64,000 nucleotides of DNA from assembly GCA_033239525.1 (NCBI GenBank), contig BSYO01000025.1:6048001-6112000 (forward strand), in the 5' to 3' direction. The notes beneath the pieces were generated by a model, which worked only from the letters and a program-made list of their open reading frames with translations, made no database searches and was not told the origin of the DNA. Below, piece after piece: positions 24,307 to 35,253 of this stretch (position 1 is its first letter; each line of letters starts with the position of its first letter). The DNA is from Nepenthes gracilis. Lineage: Eukaryota; Streptophyta; Magnoliopsida; Caryophyllales; Nepenthaceae. A program made the position numbers and the translations under genes.

Positions 24307-25421
24307 TGATGCGTTATGGATCTAAATTTCAAATAGATTTAGATCAATTTGTCTGTTTGAGTTCAACTCTGTCCACTGAGTTTGGATCCTGCACACTATG
24401 CTCCAAAAGAGAAGTTAGGTGATGGTTTTATCTTTAACAAACACCACATCCCTCGGACGGATGAGCTTCTTCTCTATCGGATCATAAAACCGATAGCCTA
24501 ACTCATCTTTCCTTTAACCGAGAAAGATGCACTATCTTGTCTTCGATTTTAATTTGAAGTTAGGTGACGGTGGGGTATTGTCCTACTGAAAACACTGACG
24601 CTCAAGTAAATAAGCAGCCTTCAAAGGTAGAAGGTGGATGCAGAAAAATATAGTATGTATGCTTAGAGTATTTGCTGGAGTGGGATTGTTCTCATAGACT
24701 GAGAGGCTTTTGGTGCTTGTAAGGAGCGAGATTCTCAAAGTATTGAGTTCATTGGAAACTAGTAACAGGGAAAGAGAGACCGTAAAGTTGCTTGAGTACT
24801 GGAAGCGTGAGAGCTTTGTACTTGTTTGAGGGCTTTTGTGCGTGGAAAAAGTGATATTGTTAAAGGGAGCTTTCATGGCCTTTTATGCCTATGGCCCTAG
24901 GTTGCCTTCATTGTACAGGAGGAGTTGATGCCTGCGCTCTGTAAGGGATTGTTACCTTTCTAACGTAGGTGACTTTATGGCTGTAACGGTCGTTGGGTTG
25001 ATTCCCTTCCTTCTGCAATCTGTAACTGTCAGGGTTTCTAGCAAACAGGGAGCGGATTCTGGTGTCTTCCTTCAGAGATGTGTCTTAATTTTGGAGGTGG
25101 CCGTTACAGGAAGGCTTGCCTTCTTTGGAGGCGCGTGAAGTTAGGGGAGGTGACTATTGTGGCTTGAGGACGGACACATGGCCCAATCTAGGCTTGACCA
25201 CATGAGGCCTGGTCCTCAACCAGTCAGCTGGTTGCTTCTCTTGTCAACGTATGCGTTGACCATCTTGGGCCCAAATGGGCCACTAGGCTTTTGGGTTTCT
25301 GCTGGCTTGTTAGCTTTTCGTCCAATTAATGGCAGCGTTGACCGTCCAGACATAAATGTGCCGTTGATAATTTGAGACATTTCCTCCTTTGTGGTCCAAC
25401 CCATTACTAATATACCCATCA
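24307..25421 (-). repeat. Left (3') LTR of Tat-1, 1,115 bp
   Basis: TGATG...CATCA ends. It is homologous along its length to the right LTR, apart from an extra segment of about 145 bp bounded by the direct repeat GAAGTTAGGTGA (24,411-24,422 and 24,556-24,567). Confidence 0.92.
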
Positions 25422-25433
25422 CTAGCCCCCTAT
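25422..25433 (-). other. Polypurine tract of Tat-1
   Basis: The minus strand reads ATAGGGGGCTAG immediately before the 3' LTR, the expected place for plus-strand priming. Confidence 0.65.
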
Positions 25434-25558
25434 GCTGGTGGTCCAAAACTCCAACTTCCAATATGTTTAAGATGGATGCGCCTAGTTGGGTAATTGTCTG
25501 AGACAACTTAGCGAGGAAATTGACAATGACTCTTGGTTTGTTTATTGTGTGACTTGTA

Positions 25559-25885
25559 GCTATTGACCGGATTTGTTGACCATCCACGCTAGAATCCATA
25601 GAACTCGCTGAAGGAAGTGTTGACCAAATTCATTGACCATTCTGGTATGAGTCTGAAGAACTGAACAAGAAACGTTGACCAAATTCGTTGACCGTCTAGG
25701 TAAGAATCCGAAGAACTTGTTGAAGCAAGTGTTGACCGAATTCGTTGACATTCTGATAAGAGTCCGAGAATTGAGTAGGAAATGTTGACCGGATTCATTG
25801 ACCGTCTAGGTAAGAATCTAGAGAACTTGATGAAGGAAGTGTTGATCGGATTTGTTGACCTTCTGGTAAGAGTCCGGAGAATTGT
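25559..25885. repeat. Tandem array in the Tat-1 3' spacer, about 55-bp unit, six copies
   Basis: Units begin 'gttgacc.aattcgttgacc', continue 'gtctaggtaagaatcc', and end in either 'gaacttg.tgaaggaag' or 'gaattgagtaggaaa'. The two types alternate, giving a higher-order period of about 111 bp. Confidence 0.85.
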
Positions 25886-26214
25886 CACCATATCGTTCTA
25901 GTGGGAATTGAAATGACGCGCCAACATACTACCAGACTGTCAGTCAAAAAGTTGGCTATGTGTCAACATGCAGTGAATTTGCGATCCTGATAATTAATGT
26001 GCCAGAGGATCTGATTTGACTGCATTCTCTCTAGAAGCGGGACATGTCAACAATGATGGGCGCACCTGTCTTGATGCATTGCCCTTCTCTAACGTTTGCA
26101 TGCCTTTATGTACTCAGTTTGTTCGTTTTAAATTTTCCACGCTTTCCTTCTGAAAAATTTTCTAAGTCTTCGTCTTCCTACTACTTCCATTTCCATGGCT
26201 CCTTCCATTGCATA

Positions 26215-27365
26215 GATCGCTTCTGTGATTAAGTCCAGTGAGGTGAGAGAGTTATACGTCGAGTACAACATCCCATGGTAGATTGTATTCCGGATGCTCA
26301 GCGAGGAGGACAGGGCCTTTTCCCTCCTAAGGATCACATTACTATGTATGAAGCCAACCTAAGGAGTGAGTTATGTCCTGTAGTGCTAGACAGGATACTG
26401 GACATCTTTACTACTCTCCAGGTTCCCATCGCATGGTCCATGCTAATACCTGTACGATACCTGTGCTCACTTTGCATCTTCCTTCACCACCTTTCACGGC
26501 TGTTGACGACGGAGGTAGTTAGGGTGATATTTAGATTCACCTAGAGTGGGATTGGATTTCCTTATCCCCTAGGGAGCTCCATATCATCAGCACCATCTAC
26601 GACTCCCTAAAGAATCGAAAGGTTTGATTCTTCTTTGTGTATGTTGATGAGTCCTGTCCCTTGTCCAGAGAGTGGGGTAAGATTCTCAGTGCCTTCGCAG
26701 GGACTCCCATGGATGAGGAGATGGCTGCTGTGGAGCCCATACTGCGACTAGTGAAGGATCATCTTCCTAAGTTTAAGAGAGATCACTTGGTTTCTTGTGA
26801 GAAAGCCAAGAAGACTTGCTGAGGACCATCGTCTCCAGTCCAAAAGATGAGACTCTCATCCTCTAAGCGCAAGAGGAAGGCCGGCGCCATCACCATCGAG
26901 TGTGCCGATACCATCCTGGTAATTTCTTTGAAGCTTCCCTTCTCTTACTCCTCTTGATTGCTATTGTTACTTATCGTTTTTGGTCGTTTACAGGAGGAGA
27001 AGGTAATGGGTGTAGTGTGCAAGGGATTGCATGAGTAGGACCTGGTGATCTCAGACCGTGAAGAGGAGATCACTTGGTTTGAGGAGGAAGTGGACCTTCT
27101 CAAGGAGGAGCACCAAGAAGAGAAAACTACTCTTCAGTCAAATTTGTCAGATTTGAAGGTAAAAAATGCAAGACTGAAAGAGGAAGCTGCCCAGGTAGTG
27201 AGATGCACTGACAAGCTCCTTGGACGGATAGCATCGTTGGAGAACGAGCTATCTACTTGTATACGTCCACATGAGGTTTCTCAGATGTTGTGGGTACGGT
27301 TGTGGGAAGGCATCAACATTAGTCAAGACATTTCACGGTTGGTGTATCCTACTTTATTTTGTTGA
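26215..27365 (+). pseudogene. Antisense reading frame in the Tat-1 spacer, coiled-coil protein, broken
   Basis: This frame lies on the strand opposite to gag-pol. Pieces in successive frames look like one protein. There is an N-terminal part near 26,215-26,560 ('VRELYVEYNIPW', 'FPPKDHITMYEANLRSELCPVVLDRIL') that resembles the 'putative gypsy-type transposon' family (PF04195-like) of plant proteins. A middle part follows (26,637-26,822, 'VYVDESCPLSREWGK'), then a basic KRKRK segment. After a 75-bp GT-AG intron comes a Glu/Lys-rich coiled coil (27,045-27,330, e.g. 'LVISDREEEITWFEEEVDLL'). One in-frame TAG interrupts the second exon. Antisense extra ORFs are known in Tat-lineage elements. The family assignment is from memory of its general pattern and is tentative; the coiled coil is clear. 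Confidence 0.6.
26919..26993 (+). other. Probable intron in the antisense frame (75 bp)
   Basis: The donor CTG|GTAATT, a pyrimidine-rich interior and the acceptor TTTACAG|GAG join ...ECADTIL to EEKVMGV in frame. The intron itself is T-rich, unlike the coding flanks. Confidence 0.6.
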
Positions 27366-27698
27366 TATCCTTAACCGAGCAAACCATTCTGCCAACTATC
27401 GTGAGAGCCTCATGGGCCAATCTTGGGGTAATCAGGGGCCTCTCCCGCCTCCTCTTGGGAGCTCTACTCCTTAGATATACATTGAGGAGATATTAGGGTA
27501 AATCTTAATGTCGTATCAAGCCTGAATTTGTATTTGAGCATGAGTTAAGGCTTAGTGGCGTTGTCCATATGTGAACTTAGGCGGACAGGCTTTGGATGGA
27601 GCACTTTGCTTCTGTTGACCGTCGTTGACTAATCATGCTATTTCCTAGTGAAGGAGGTTGTCACGTATGTTGTTTAAGCCCTCTAAGGTTTTGACCGC

Positions 27699-27935
27699 GA
27701 ACGGGCCACTTGGATGACCAAGGTTTAATTTGACCACTTACAGGGCTCCTAGATGACCAGGGTTTAATATGACCGCTTATGAGCCGATTGGATGACTAGG
27801 GTTCAATTCGACTGCTTATGGGCTGCCTAGATGACCATGATTTAATTCGACCACTTACGGGCTGCTCGGATGACTAGGTTTTAATTCGATCACTTACAGA
27901 CTGCCTGGATGACTAGGGTTTAATCATAAATGGGT
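27699..27935. repeat. Tandem array in the Tat-1 3' spacer, about 39-bp unit, six copies
   Basis: Each unit contains 'ggatgac.agggtttaatt', 'cgaccacttac' and 'gggctgcc' with point changes. The next pol-coding sequence starts about 200 bp to the right. Confidence 0.88.
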
Positions 27936-28129
27936 GAAAACCTATCCAACTTAGGGGCAGTCTAGGTCATTTATTTGTGTAATCCTGCAAGCAAACAAGC
28001 ATATGGAAAATAAAAGGAAAGGAGAGAGACACACGGCACAATGCAAGATAAAAAAGAACTTTTCTTTTATTAATGATAACATATGTTATAAATATATTCA
28101 TGCACAGAGATGACCTACCTGGGTTTTTA

Positions 28130-29431
28130 TTAGAAGTAGCGCTTGAGGTGGATCACGTTCCATGTTCGTGGGACCAACTTACCATTCTGATTTTGGAGTT
28201 TGTATGCTCCATTCTACAGAAAGGCTGAGACTAGAAAAAGGCCTTCCTAATTTGGGGAATGCTTGTTCCGGTTGGCGGTTTTGCCTACAGCCTCTATAAT
28301 TTGCAAGGCCAAGTCTCTAATTTTGAATTGCCGCACTTTAACTTTCTTATTATAATAGTGGGCGACTCGTTGTTAGTAGGCCGCTATTCGCATCCTGGCT
28401 GCGTCATGGGCTTCATTTCGTAAGTCTAGGTGTTTTCTAATTTTCTGGAAGTTACGTAGTGGATCAAAGGCTTCGACCCTAAGATTTGGGAGCCCGATCT
28501 CAATCAGAATTACCATTTTAGTCCCGTAGTAGATGTTGAAGGGTGTCTCGTGAGTTGGTTCATTTAAAATTGTCCGGTAAAATCATAGGACAGAAGGTAG
28601 CTTGTCAACCCAAGAGCCCATTGCATCCTCCAACTTGGTTTTTAAACCGTGGAGTAGCGTACGGTTGATGATCTCTACCTGTCTGTTTGCTTGCGGGTAC
28701 GCCATCGAAGTGTGGACTAATCTAATGCTTAGAGTGGTACAATACTAGGTGATGTGCTTCCTAAGAATTGGGTTCCGTTATCAGCTACGATGACTTCGGA
28801 AATGCCAAATCTACTTATTATGTTCAGTAATCTTGGTCAGCGAGGCAGTTTCAAACCATTTGGTGAAGTAGTCAATACCTGCGATGAACTTCCTTTGCTT
28901 AATCGCGATGGAAAAGGAGTTGAGAAAATCAAGTCCCCATCGCATGGAAGGCTAAGGATCTTGAAGAGATCTCAACTCCGCGGGTGGTTGGTAGTGAAAA
29001 TTGCTGTAGAGTTGCCAATTCTCACACTTCTACATGAATTCCAAGGTGTCCTTCCTTATTATTAGTTAGTAATATCCCTGGTGTATGACTTTAAATGCCA
29101 GATTTTTACCTCCAATATGTGATCCGCATATCTCAAGGTGAACTTCGCTCAAGGTATAGTTGACCTCTTCAAGAGTAAGGCATCGGAGGTACGGAATCGA
29201 GTAACCACGGCGATATAACCGTCTATCGATTATGGTGTACCAGCCGGCGGTCTTCTTGATCCACTTGGCTTCGTCTGCGTTATCTAACAGTAATTTCGCC
29301 CCCAGATACCTCAAATAAGGTGTCATCCAGTTTTTAGTGTCGAAGAGTTGTATTGCTTTCTGTTCCTTAGTATTGGGAGTGCTCAGGACTTTCCTTATAT
29401 TTCTCGAGTACTGCTTTGGGTTTTTGGTCAT
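28130..29431 (-). pseudogene. Tat-1 integrase
   Basis: Integrase inserts the cDNA into the host chromosome. Read right to left, 29,066-29,431 gives the zinc-binding N-terminus ('RRLYRRGYS', 'LTLEEV', 'EVHLEICGSHIGG'). About 28,830-28,960 gives the core start ('WGLDFL', 'QRKFIAGIDYFTKWFETASL'), with the first catalytic Asp. About 28,480-28,720 gives 'AYPQANRQVEIINRTLLHGL' and 'SWVDKLPSVLWFYRT'. The polyprotein ends 'VIHLKRYF' with a stop at 28,130-28,132. Stops and at least two frameshifts break it. Confidence 0.9.
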
Positions 29432-29499
29432 CGCTACCCTAGCAAGTTGGTCAACTTTTCAATTCTCAATTATGGGGATATGGACCAGGTTCAACTTGT

Positions 29500-29900
29500 C
29501 AAATCTTCTGATGGTGCCCTTTGCCTTGGCCAAGGAAGGGTTGCATGCCTTAAAACTCCCATTAATTTGGTTAATGACCAGCTCTAAGTCGTTGTAGATT
29601 GTTAACCGTCTAGCTAAGCACTCTTTGGCTAGTCATAGTCCAGTTAACAGGGTTTCATCTCGGTAATGTTATTGGTGGCCGAAAAATTGAGTTCAAGGGA
29701 ATACTTCACTTCAAACCCGTATGGGATCCTTAGGACCACTCCGGCACCGCTGCCTGAATTCGTAGACGATCTGTCTATGTTGAGAACCCACTCTAGCTCT
29801 TCGGGGTGGTGATCTGCATCCTCAATGGGATGCTCATCGATGATTGGGGTCGTGGTCTCGATGATAAAGTCGGCCAAAGGCTGCCCTTTGATGGTTGGTC
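29500..29900 (-). pseudogene. Tat-1 second RNase H (aRNH-type)
   Basis: The translation at 29,644-29,877 reads '...ELEWVLNIDRSSTNSGSGAG' followed by 'VVL' and later 'ATNNITE'. This is the RVT_3-type RNase H with the catalytic Asp in 'NIDRSS' (usual form D-G-S-S), found between RNase H and integrase in the Tat lineage. The Gly of DGS is replaced and the end is lost to a stop. Confidence 0.82.
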
Positions 29901-29999
29901 TAGGCCGAAATTCAACATTGAACTCTCCTAATTCGATGGCCCAAGTAAACTAGCCATCCAAAACGTCGGGTTTCTAGAGGATACTTTTCAGTGGATGGT

Positions 30000-30310
30000 C
30001 GGTTAGAACGACCACGTGATGAGCTTAAAAATAGGGTCTCAGCTTTCCGGCTAAGAAGACAACTGCCAAAGCAAGCTTCTCTGCACTCGGGTAGTGCGTC
30101 TCTATGCTGGTCAATGTCCTGCTCATATAGTAGACCGATCGCCGAGAGTCGGAGTCCTTGTATGTGAGGACAGAGTTAAGAGTCACATCTGACACTGCTA
30201 GGTAGAGGTACAAGTCTTCTCCGTCCTTGGGTGGCATCAGCAACAGTGGACTAGCCAAGTATAGCTTCAACTCATCGAAGGCTGCTTGGCATTCCATAGT
30301 TTATTGAAAA
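30000..30310 (-). pseudogene. Tat-1 RNase H (retroviral type)
   Basis: 30,025-30,297 encodes 'CQAAFDELKLYLASPLLLMP', 'GEDLYLYLAVSDVTLNSVL', 'RRSVYYMSRTLTSIETHYP' and 'EKLALAVVFLAGKLRPYF'. This is the connection and RNase H domain following a gypsy RT. The frame is open here. Confidence 0.9.
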
Positions 30311-30319
30311 CCGTTTGCT

Positions 30320-31060
30320 TTAGTCCCTCTTAAAGCCTTGAAGAAAGACTGATACTTTTCCCTTTACTTTACCAAGAAGCAGGACAGTGCTACCAATCGT
30401 CTGGTTAGCCTCTAGATATCTTTGATGCTTTGTGGTGGAGTCATGTCCTTGAGGACTTTGATCTTCTTTGGGTTTGCTTCGATCTCTCGTTGAGAGATGA
30501 TGAAACCCAGGAACTTCCCTAAAGATACTCCGAAAACACACTTTAAAGGGTTTAATTTCATTTGGTGCGTGCGGAGCACCTCAAAGGACTCAGTCAGATT
30601 GTGAATATGGTTGCAAGAGGTCTTGTTCTTGACGAGCATGTCGTCAACTTACACTTCCATATTGTGGCCGATCTGTTTCTCGAACATCTTATTCACAAAC
30701 CTCTGGTAGGTGATACCTGCGTTCTTTAGATAAAAAGGCATGACCTTATAGCAGTAGGTGCCTTGATTGGTTATGAACGACGTGTACTCCTCATCCTCTG
30801 GGCTCATCCAGATCTGGTTGTAACCCAAGTACGTGTTTATGAAGCTTAGTAGCTCGTGTCCTGAATGTCGAGTCCACCAACAGGTCGATTCCATGTAAAG
30901 GGAAGTTATCTTTTTGGTAAGCTTTGTTGATATTAGTGAAGTCAATACACATCCGCCATTTCCCGTTACTTTTCTTTACCAGGAGGACGTTGGAGAGCTA
31001 ATCTGGGTATCAAATTTCTCTGATGAAGCTAGCAGCCAGTAGCTTCTTCATCTCTTTTCG
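30320..31060 (-). pseudogene. Tat-1 reverse transcriptase
   Basis: The RT copies the element RNA. 30,649-30,945 shows 'LLSFINTYLGYNQIWMSPED', 'KVMPFYLKNAGITYQRFVNK' and 'MFEKQIGHNMEV'. The catalytic box then reads stop-V-D-D-M, because the Tyr codon of the usual YVDD has become TAA, near 30,648. 30,412-30,639 continues 'MLVKNKTSCNHIHNLTESFE' and 'LNPLKCVFGVSLGKFLGFII'. An upstream piece (31,010-31,300) holds the pre-RT linker. Confidence 0.92.
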
Positions 31061-31396
31061 GATGGCAATGAGTTTCTCCACGGAGTGATTTCTTCGCTTC
31101 TTCCTAATGGGTTTGTGGTCGGGATCGAGGCCTAACTTGTGGGCCATTATTCTAGCCAAAATCCAAGGCATGTCAGCTAAAGTCCACATGAAGATATCAG
31201 CGTTCTGTGGCAAGAATGCTATCAGGTTGTCACGCAGTGTTCTGGTAAGTGAGCCTCCAATCTGTACGTACCTCTCTAGGTCCTCCGGATTCAGTGGCAC
31301 TAGATCGGTTTTCTTACTAAACTGCGCCTGCTACACGGCTGCTTCATCTCGATGGTCTAATTCTCCTCCTACCCTTATGCCACCACTTGGAGCAAT

Positions 31397-31760
31397 TTAG
31401 GACATGTAACATATCTGCCCAGTGACTTGGTCATCCAGCACTTCACCGATACTGCATGCTAGTGGAAACTTTATCCTGAGATACGATATTAAGGTGACAG
31501 CTCCGAACGTTGCTAGGTACGGCCGACCTAGAATAGCATTGTATACGGAAGACAAGTCAACAATCAAAAAAGTGAGTGTATGACTCACCATTCTTAGGTA
31601 CATGCCCAGGGTGACCTCCAACTAGATCATTCTTTGGATGGCTACTGGTTCATTGTCAAGGCCATAAAGTGGGCCTTTGACAATTTTCATCTGACTCTTT
31701 TTTAGACCAAGCTTAAAAAAGGTATCGAGATAAAGCAAATCCTTTGAACTTTCATTATCG
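31397..31760 (-). pseudogene. Tat-1 aspartic protease region
   Basis: The protease processes gag-pol. 31,622-31,760 has 'VFIDNESSKDLLYLDTFFKL', aligning with the V-D-x-G-S-S-x-(D/N)-(I/L) active-site region, with Glu where the active-site Gly is usual. 31,397-31,621 has 'FLIVDLSSVYNAILGRPYLA' and ends with the linker to RT. A stop at the end of 'VAIQRMI' separates the two pieces. Confidence 0.82.
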
Positions 31761-33529
31761 ATAAAAACTCGTTTCAGTTGGTAGTTTACGCTATCGTCTG
31801 AAACAACAAAGAGATTAGTGTGGGGGGAGTTTATATGATTTATGTCATTATCACTAAAGCTAATGGCGTTCTCTTCCATTCGTTGCCTCTTCCGCCTAGC
31901 TTGTTGCTCCCTGTGATTTGCGTGGGTCTTGGCCGGCCGGGTTGTGATCATATTGACCACTCCGTTCGCGACCAAATTCTGTGATTGAGATGGCTCTGGT
32001 CCTTCCCTGCCTGAGGTGTCAAAGCTCTGCTTGGGATTTCTGACAAATCTGGTGAGGTGGCCCCTCCGAATGAGCTCCTCAATCTCCCGCCAAAGTGTCT
32101 TGTAGTCTTCCATGGAGTGTCTGAAAGATCGATAGAAATCGCAGTACTTAGCTAGATTTCCTCTCTCTGTTTTCTTCAGTGGCTTGGGCTACTTGAGGAA
32201 TTCCTCCTCATAGATCTGCATAAGAATATTGGCACACGTGTTGGTTAGGGAAGTAAGGTTGATCGGCCCGTACTCCCTTCGCTTCGATGCTCCGGTCTTG
32301 TGTTGCTTCCTGCAAGGATGATCGCCATCACCGTGCATCCTCTTTTCCTAGGCCGGGAAAAGGCGAGGCTAGTCGGTCCTATCAGGACACTTTGCCTCGT
32401 TAGCTTCTTCAGCTGTGGCGTAGGCCCTGTGATATATTCTGTTTCTCGAAAGGTATGTGGGTTTTTGTGCGCCAAGTGCCTGAAGAAGTCCCCATCTGTT
32501 AACGCGGAGATGAAGCTTTCATCTCCTCAATGAGCTTGGGGATCCTTCTGGCCTTTGCTACGAAGCGATCTCGAAAGTTCTTTGGATTCTCTCCCTACCT
32601 TTGCTTGATGTGGGAGAAATACCGTGGCTACTTCTCTTCTCAGCGGCTAGAAGTGTACTGCGCTAGGAAGAGATCGGTGAGCTCATGAAAGCTCCAAATC
32701 GAGTCTAATGGGAGCCGGTGGGACCAAATACGGGCATATCCTTTCAGAGTGAGAGGAAAACAATAACACATCGCTGCATCCTCCAAGCCCTAGAGACTCA
32801 AATGGATGCGGGAGTGGTCTAAGTGATCTACGGGATCAACGCTCCCATCGTAAGAGTCCAGGATTGGGGTCTTGAACTTTGCCGGCAACAGGCGGTTCAA
32901 GATCTCAACTATGAATGGAGACCTGTCTAGATTAATGGCGTGTTCATTGTCTTTGAACACGCGGTTTCAGATCTTTTCGACTCTTGACTCCACTTGGGAG
33001 GAATTTCTAGATCTCTTGGAGTTGAGGTAGGTCCTCAACGCTGTTCTCTTAGTAGTGCAGCGTGTAACTGGCCGGCTATTGTCGCTGGTGGATTGAATGA
33101 TCCTGGAAGCTCCCTCTTGAGCTTGAGGTTTGGGCTCCTCCCGAGAGTATAGAGGATTCCTCCGCTTTGGACTCTCGTTCAGATTCCTGTGGCCCAAACG
33201 TCCTTCGAGCCTTAGACGGCTCTAGGCATTAGAGGCCTTTGGAGCTTGAGTGTTGCCCGGCCTCATAGTCTTCTTGGCCAGCTTCTTCTTCTTTTTGCCT
33301 CCCCTCTTGGAGGCCTAAGCAAGAACCGCAGAGACGGATCCCCCTACTTCTTCTTTTCCTAGCGGGTGTAAAACATCTGAAGTATTTTATTCATATTGCT
33401 CATTTACTTTGCCAGGTTCTAGAAGAAGGATACAGGTACCCCATTGACCAGGTTACCAGCAAAGTAGTCCTGGTCGGGTGAGGTAGCATCTCTAGCGGGA
33501 TCGCTAGTTTGCACTCTGGTATTCACCAT
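31761..33529 (-). pseudogene. Tat-1 gag
   Basis: The start codon at 33,529 gives MVNTRVQTSDPARDATSPDQ, a typical Tat gag opening. The rest is spread over several frames to about 31,770 (for example 31,800-32,113 'YKTLWREIEELIRRGHLTRF' just before the nucleocapsid/protease junction). Stops in every frame show it is dead. Confidence 0.82.
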
Positions 33530-33599
33530 CTTGATTGATAATACTGATTTGGAAGATAAGATTGAAAGCGGTTGGAAGTGGAAGGTTTTTTGTAAGCCT

Positions 33600-33617
33600 T
33601 CCAACAGACGACGCCAC
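33600..33617 (-). other. Primer-binding region of Tat-1
   Basis: On the minus strand, directly after the 5' LTR end CATCA, the sequence is GTGGCGTCGTCTGTTGGA. The second Tat relic has the related TCTGTGGAAAC at the same place. I do not assign the tRNA with certainty. Confidence 0.6.
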
Positions 33618-34590
33618 TGATGCATCTTGGATCCAAGTTTCAAATAGATTCGGATCAAATTGTCCATTTGAGTCTAACTCCGTCTACTAAGTCTGGATTC
33701 TACAAATGATAACTCCAAACGAGAGGTCAGGTGACGACAGGATGTTATCCCATCGAAAATACTCCGATACTCAAGTTAGTCAAGTAGCCTTCAAAGGTAT
33801 AAGATGGATGCAGAGAAATACAGTATGTATGCATAGAGTATTTGCTGTAGTGGGATTGCTCTCGTAGACTAAGAGGCTTTTGGTGTTCATGAGGAGTGAG
33901 GTTTTCAAAGTATTGAGTTCACTGGAAAGTAGTAGCAGGAAGAGAGAGAGCATAGAGTTGCTCAAGTACTGGAAGTGTGAGATCTTTGTACTTGTTTGAG
34001 GGCTTTTGTGCATGGAGAAAGCGATACCATTAAAGGAAGCTTCCATGGTATTTTATAACCATGGTCCTAGGCTGCCTTCCCTGTACAGAGGAGCTTGACG
34101 CTCGTGCTCTACTAGAGATTGTTACCTTTCTTGTATAAGTGCCTTTATGGCTGTAACGGTCATTGCGTTAATTTCCTTCATTCTGCGTTCTATAATTGCT
34201 AGGGTTTCCAACAGACAGGGAGTGAATTTTGGAGCCTTCCTTTAGGGATGTATCTTGATTTTGGAGGTGACTGTTATAGGAAATATTGCCTTCTTTGGAG
34301 AGGCACAAAGTTAGGGGAGGTGACCGTCTTAGCTTGAGGACGGACATGTGGCCCAATTTGGGCTTGGGCCGCATGAGGCTTGATCCTCAGCCGGTAAACT
34401 AGTCATTCTTAGTCAATGGATGCGTTGATCATCTTGGTCCCAAATGGGCCACCTAGCTTTTGGGCTTTTGTTGGCTCACTAGCCTTTCGTTCGGTCAACG
34501 GCAGCGTTGACCGTCTAGACGTAAATGGATTGTTGGTGATTTGGGTCGTTTCCTCCTTCGTGGTTTAATCCTTTACTGGTGTACCCATCA
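33618..34590 (-). repeat. Right (5') LTR of Tat-1, 973 bp
   Basis: TGATG...CATCA ends. It is directly followed by the GAAAG duplication and then by resumed copia gag sequence. Confidence 0.92.
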
Positions 34591-35172
34591 GAAAGAGAGT
34601 AGATAATTTTAGAGCAGAAAGCTCTAGAAATAGAGGAAATTGGAGATAATTTAGAAATATCTAAAAATCGAGGTGATCAAAAATTTAATCCCATGGAGAA
34701 AAATAGCTAATATCCTCTATATGATACCTATAAAATGACTTAACATATAGAGAAAGATTGTTGATATCATCAAAAGATATAATCTCAATATTGAAAAAGT
34801 TTGGGTACATTATTAAAGATTGCCACATCAAAAGCAACCATCACGCAGATCACGGTGAAAAAATAGAATAAGAAGAGCAACTATTCTATGCCAACTATGC
34901 TATAAAAGAGAAAAATGAATATGAATGGTATTCAAATAGCGGTTATAGTAACCAGGGAAGTGAGTATATCCTTTAAAATTGATAATTTATTAAAAATGAA
35001 AAGTCCACATGAGCGATGTTATCGTGGTTGATTCGGATGGAAAATGCACTATTGCAATTGAGAGAAAGAAAGGCATACGATTTATCAAATAAGCCTCATT
35101 CGTACCTAATTTAAAGAAAATTTTCTAAGGATTAGACAAATGAGGCAAAATGATTGTATTCTTTATTTTAAA
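34591..35172 (+). pseudogene. Ty1/copia gag end, protease start and GAG-pre-integrase, truncated
   Basis: This continues 23,622-24,306 across the Tat-1 insertion. Near 34,800-34,860 lies a zinc-knuckle remnant ('KFGYIIKDCHIKSNHHADHG'). Near 34,900-34,950 comes 'YEWYSNSGYSNQ', matching the W-x-x-D-S-G active site of copia protease with D changed to N. Near 35,040-35,170 'GIRFIK', 'ASFVPNLKKIF' and 'GKMIVFFILK' match the segment before integrase. All of integrase core, RT and RNase H are missing: the text passes straight into an LTR. Confidence 0.78.
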
Positions 35173-35253
35173 AGAAGTTGCTTCAAAATATATGCTTCAA
35201 AATATATGCTTTAAAATATATAATTTTGTGGAGATATGCCACAAATATTGCCC

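Larger units (their letters stand above)
24307..34590 (-). mobile_element. Ty3/gypsy retrotransposon, Tat lineage (Tat-1), 10.3 kb, complete but decayed
   Basis: The two LTRs (24,307-25,421 and 33,618-34,590) both begin TGATG and end CATCA on the plus strand. The whole is flanked by the 5-bp duplication GAAAG (24,302-24,306 and 34,591-34,595). It is transcribed on the minus strand: primer site next to the right LTR, then gag, protease, RT, RNase H, a second RNase H, integrase, spacer, polypurine tract, left LTR. The second RNase H and the long spacer with tandem repeats and an antisense frame are Tat features. The LTRs differ at roughly one base in five over their last 150 bp, so the insertion is old. 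Many stops and frameshifts rule out activity. Confidence 0.93.

Noticed and set aside
25559..27935. CRISPR-like regular repeats
   Set aside because: The units abut each other with no unique spacers, the context is a eukaryotic retrotransposon, and there are no cas genes.
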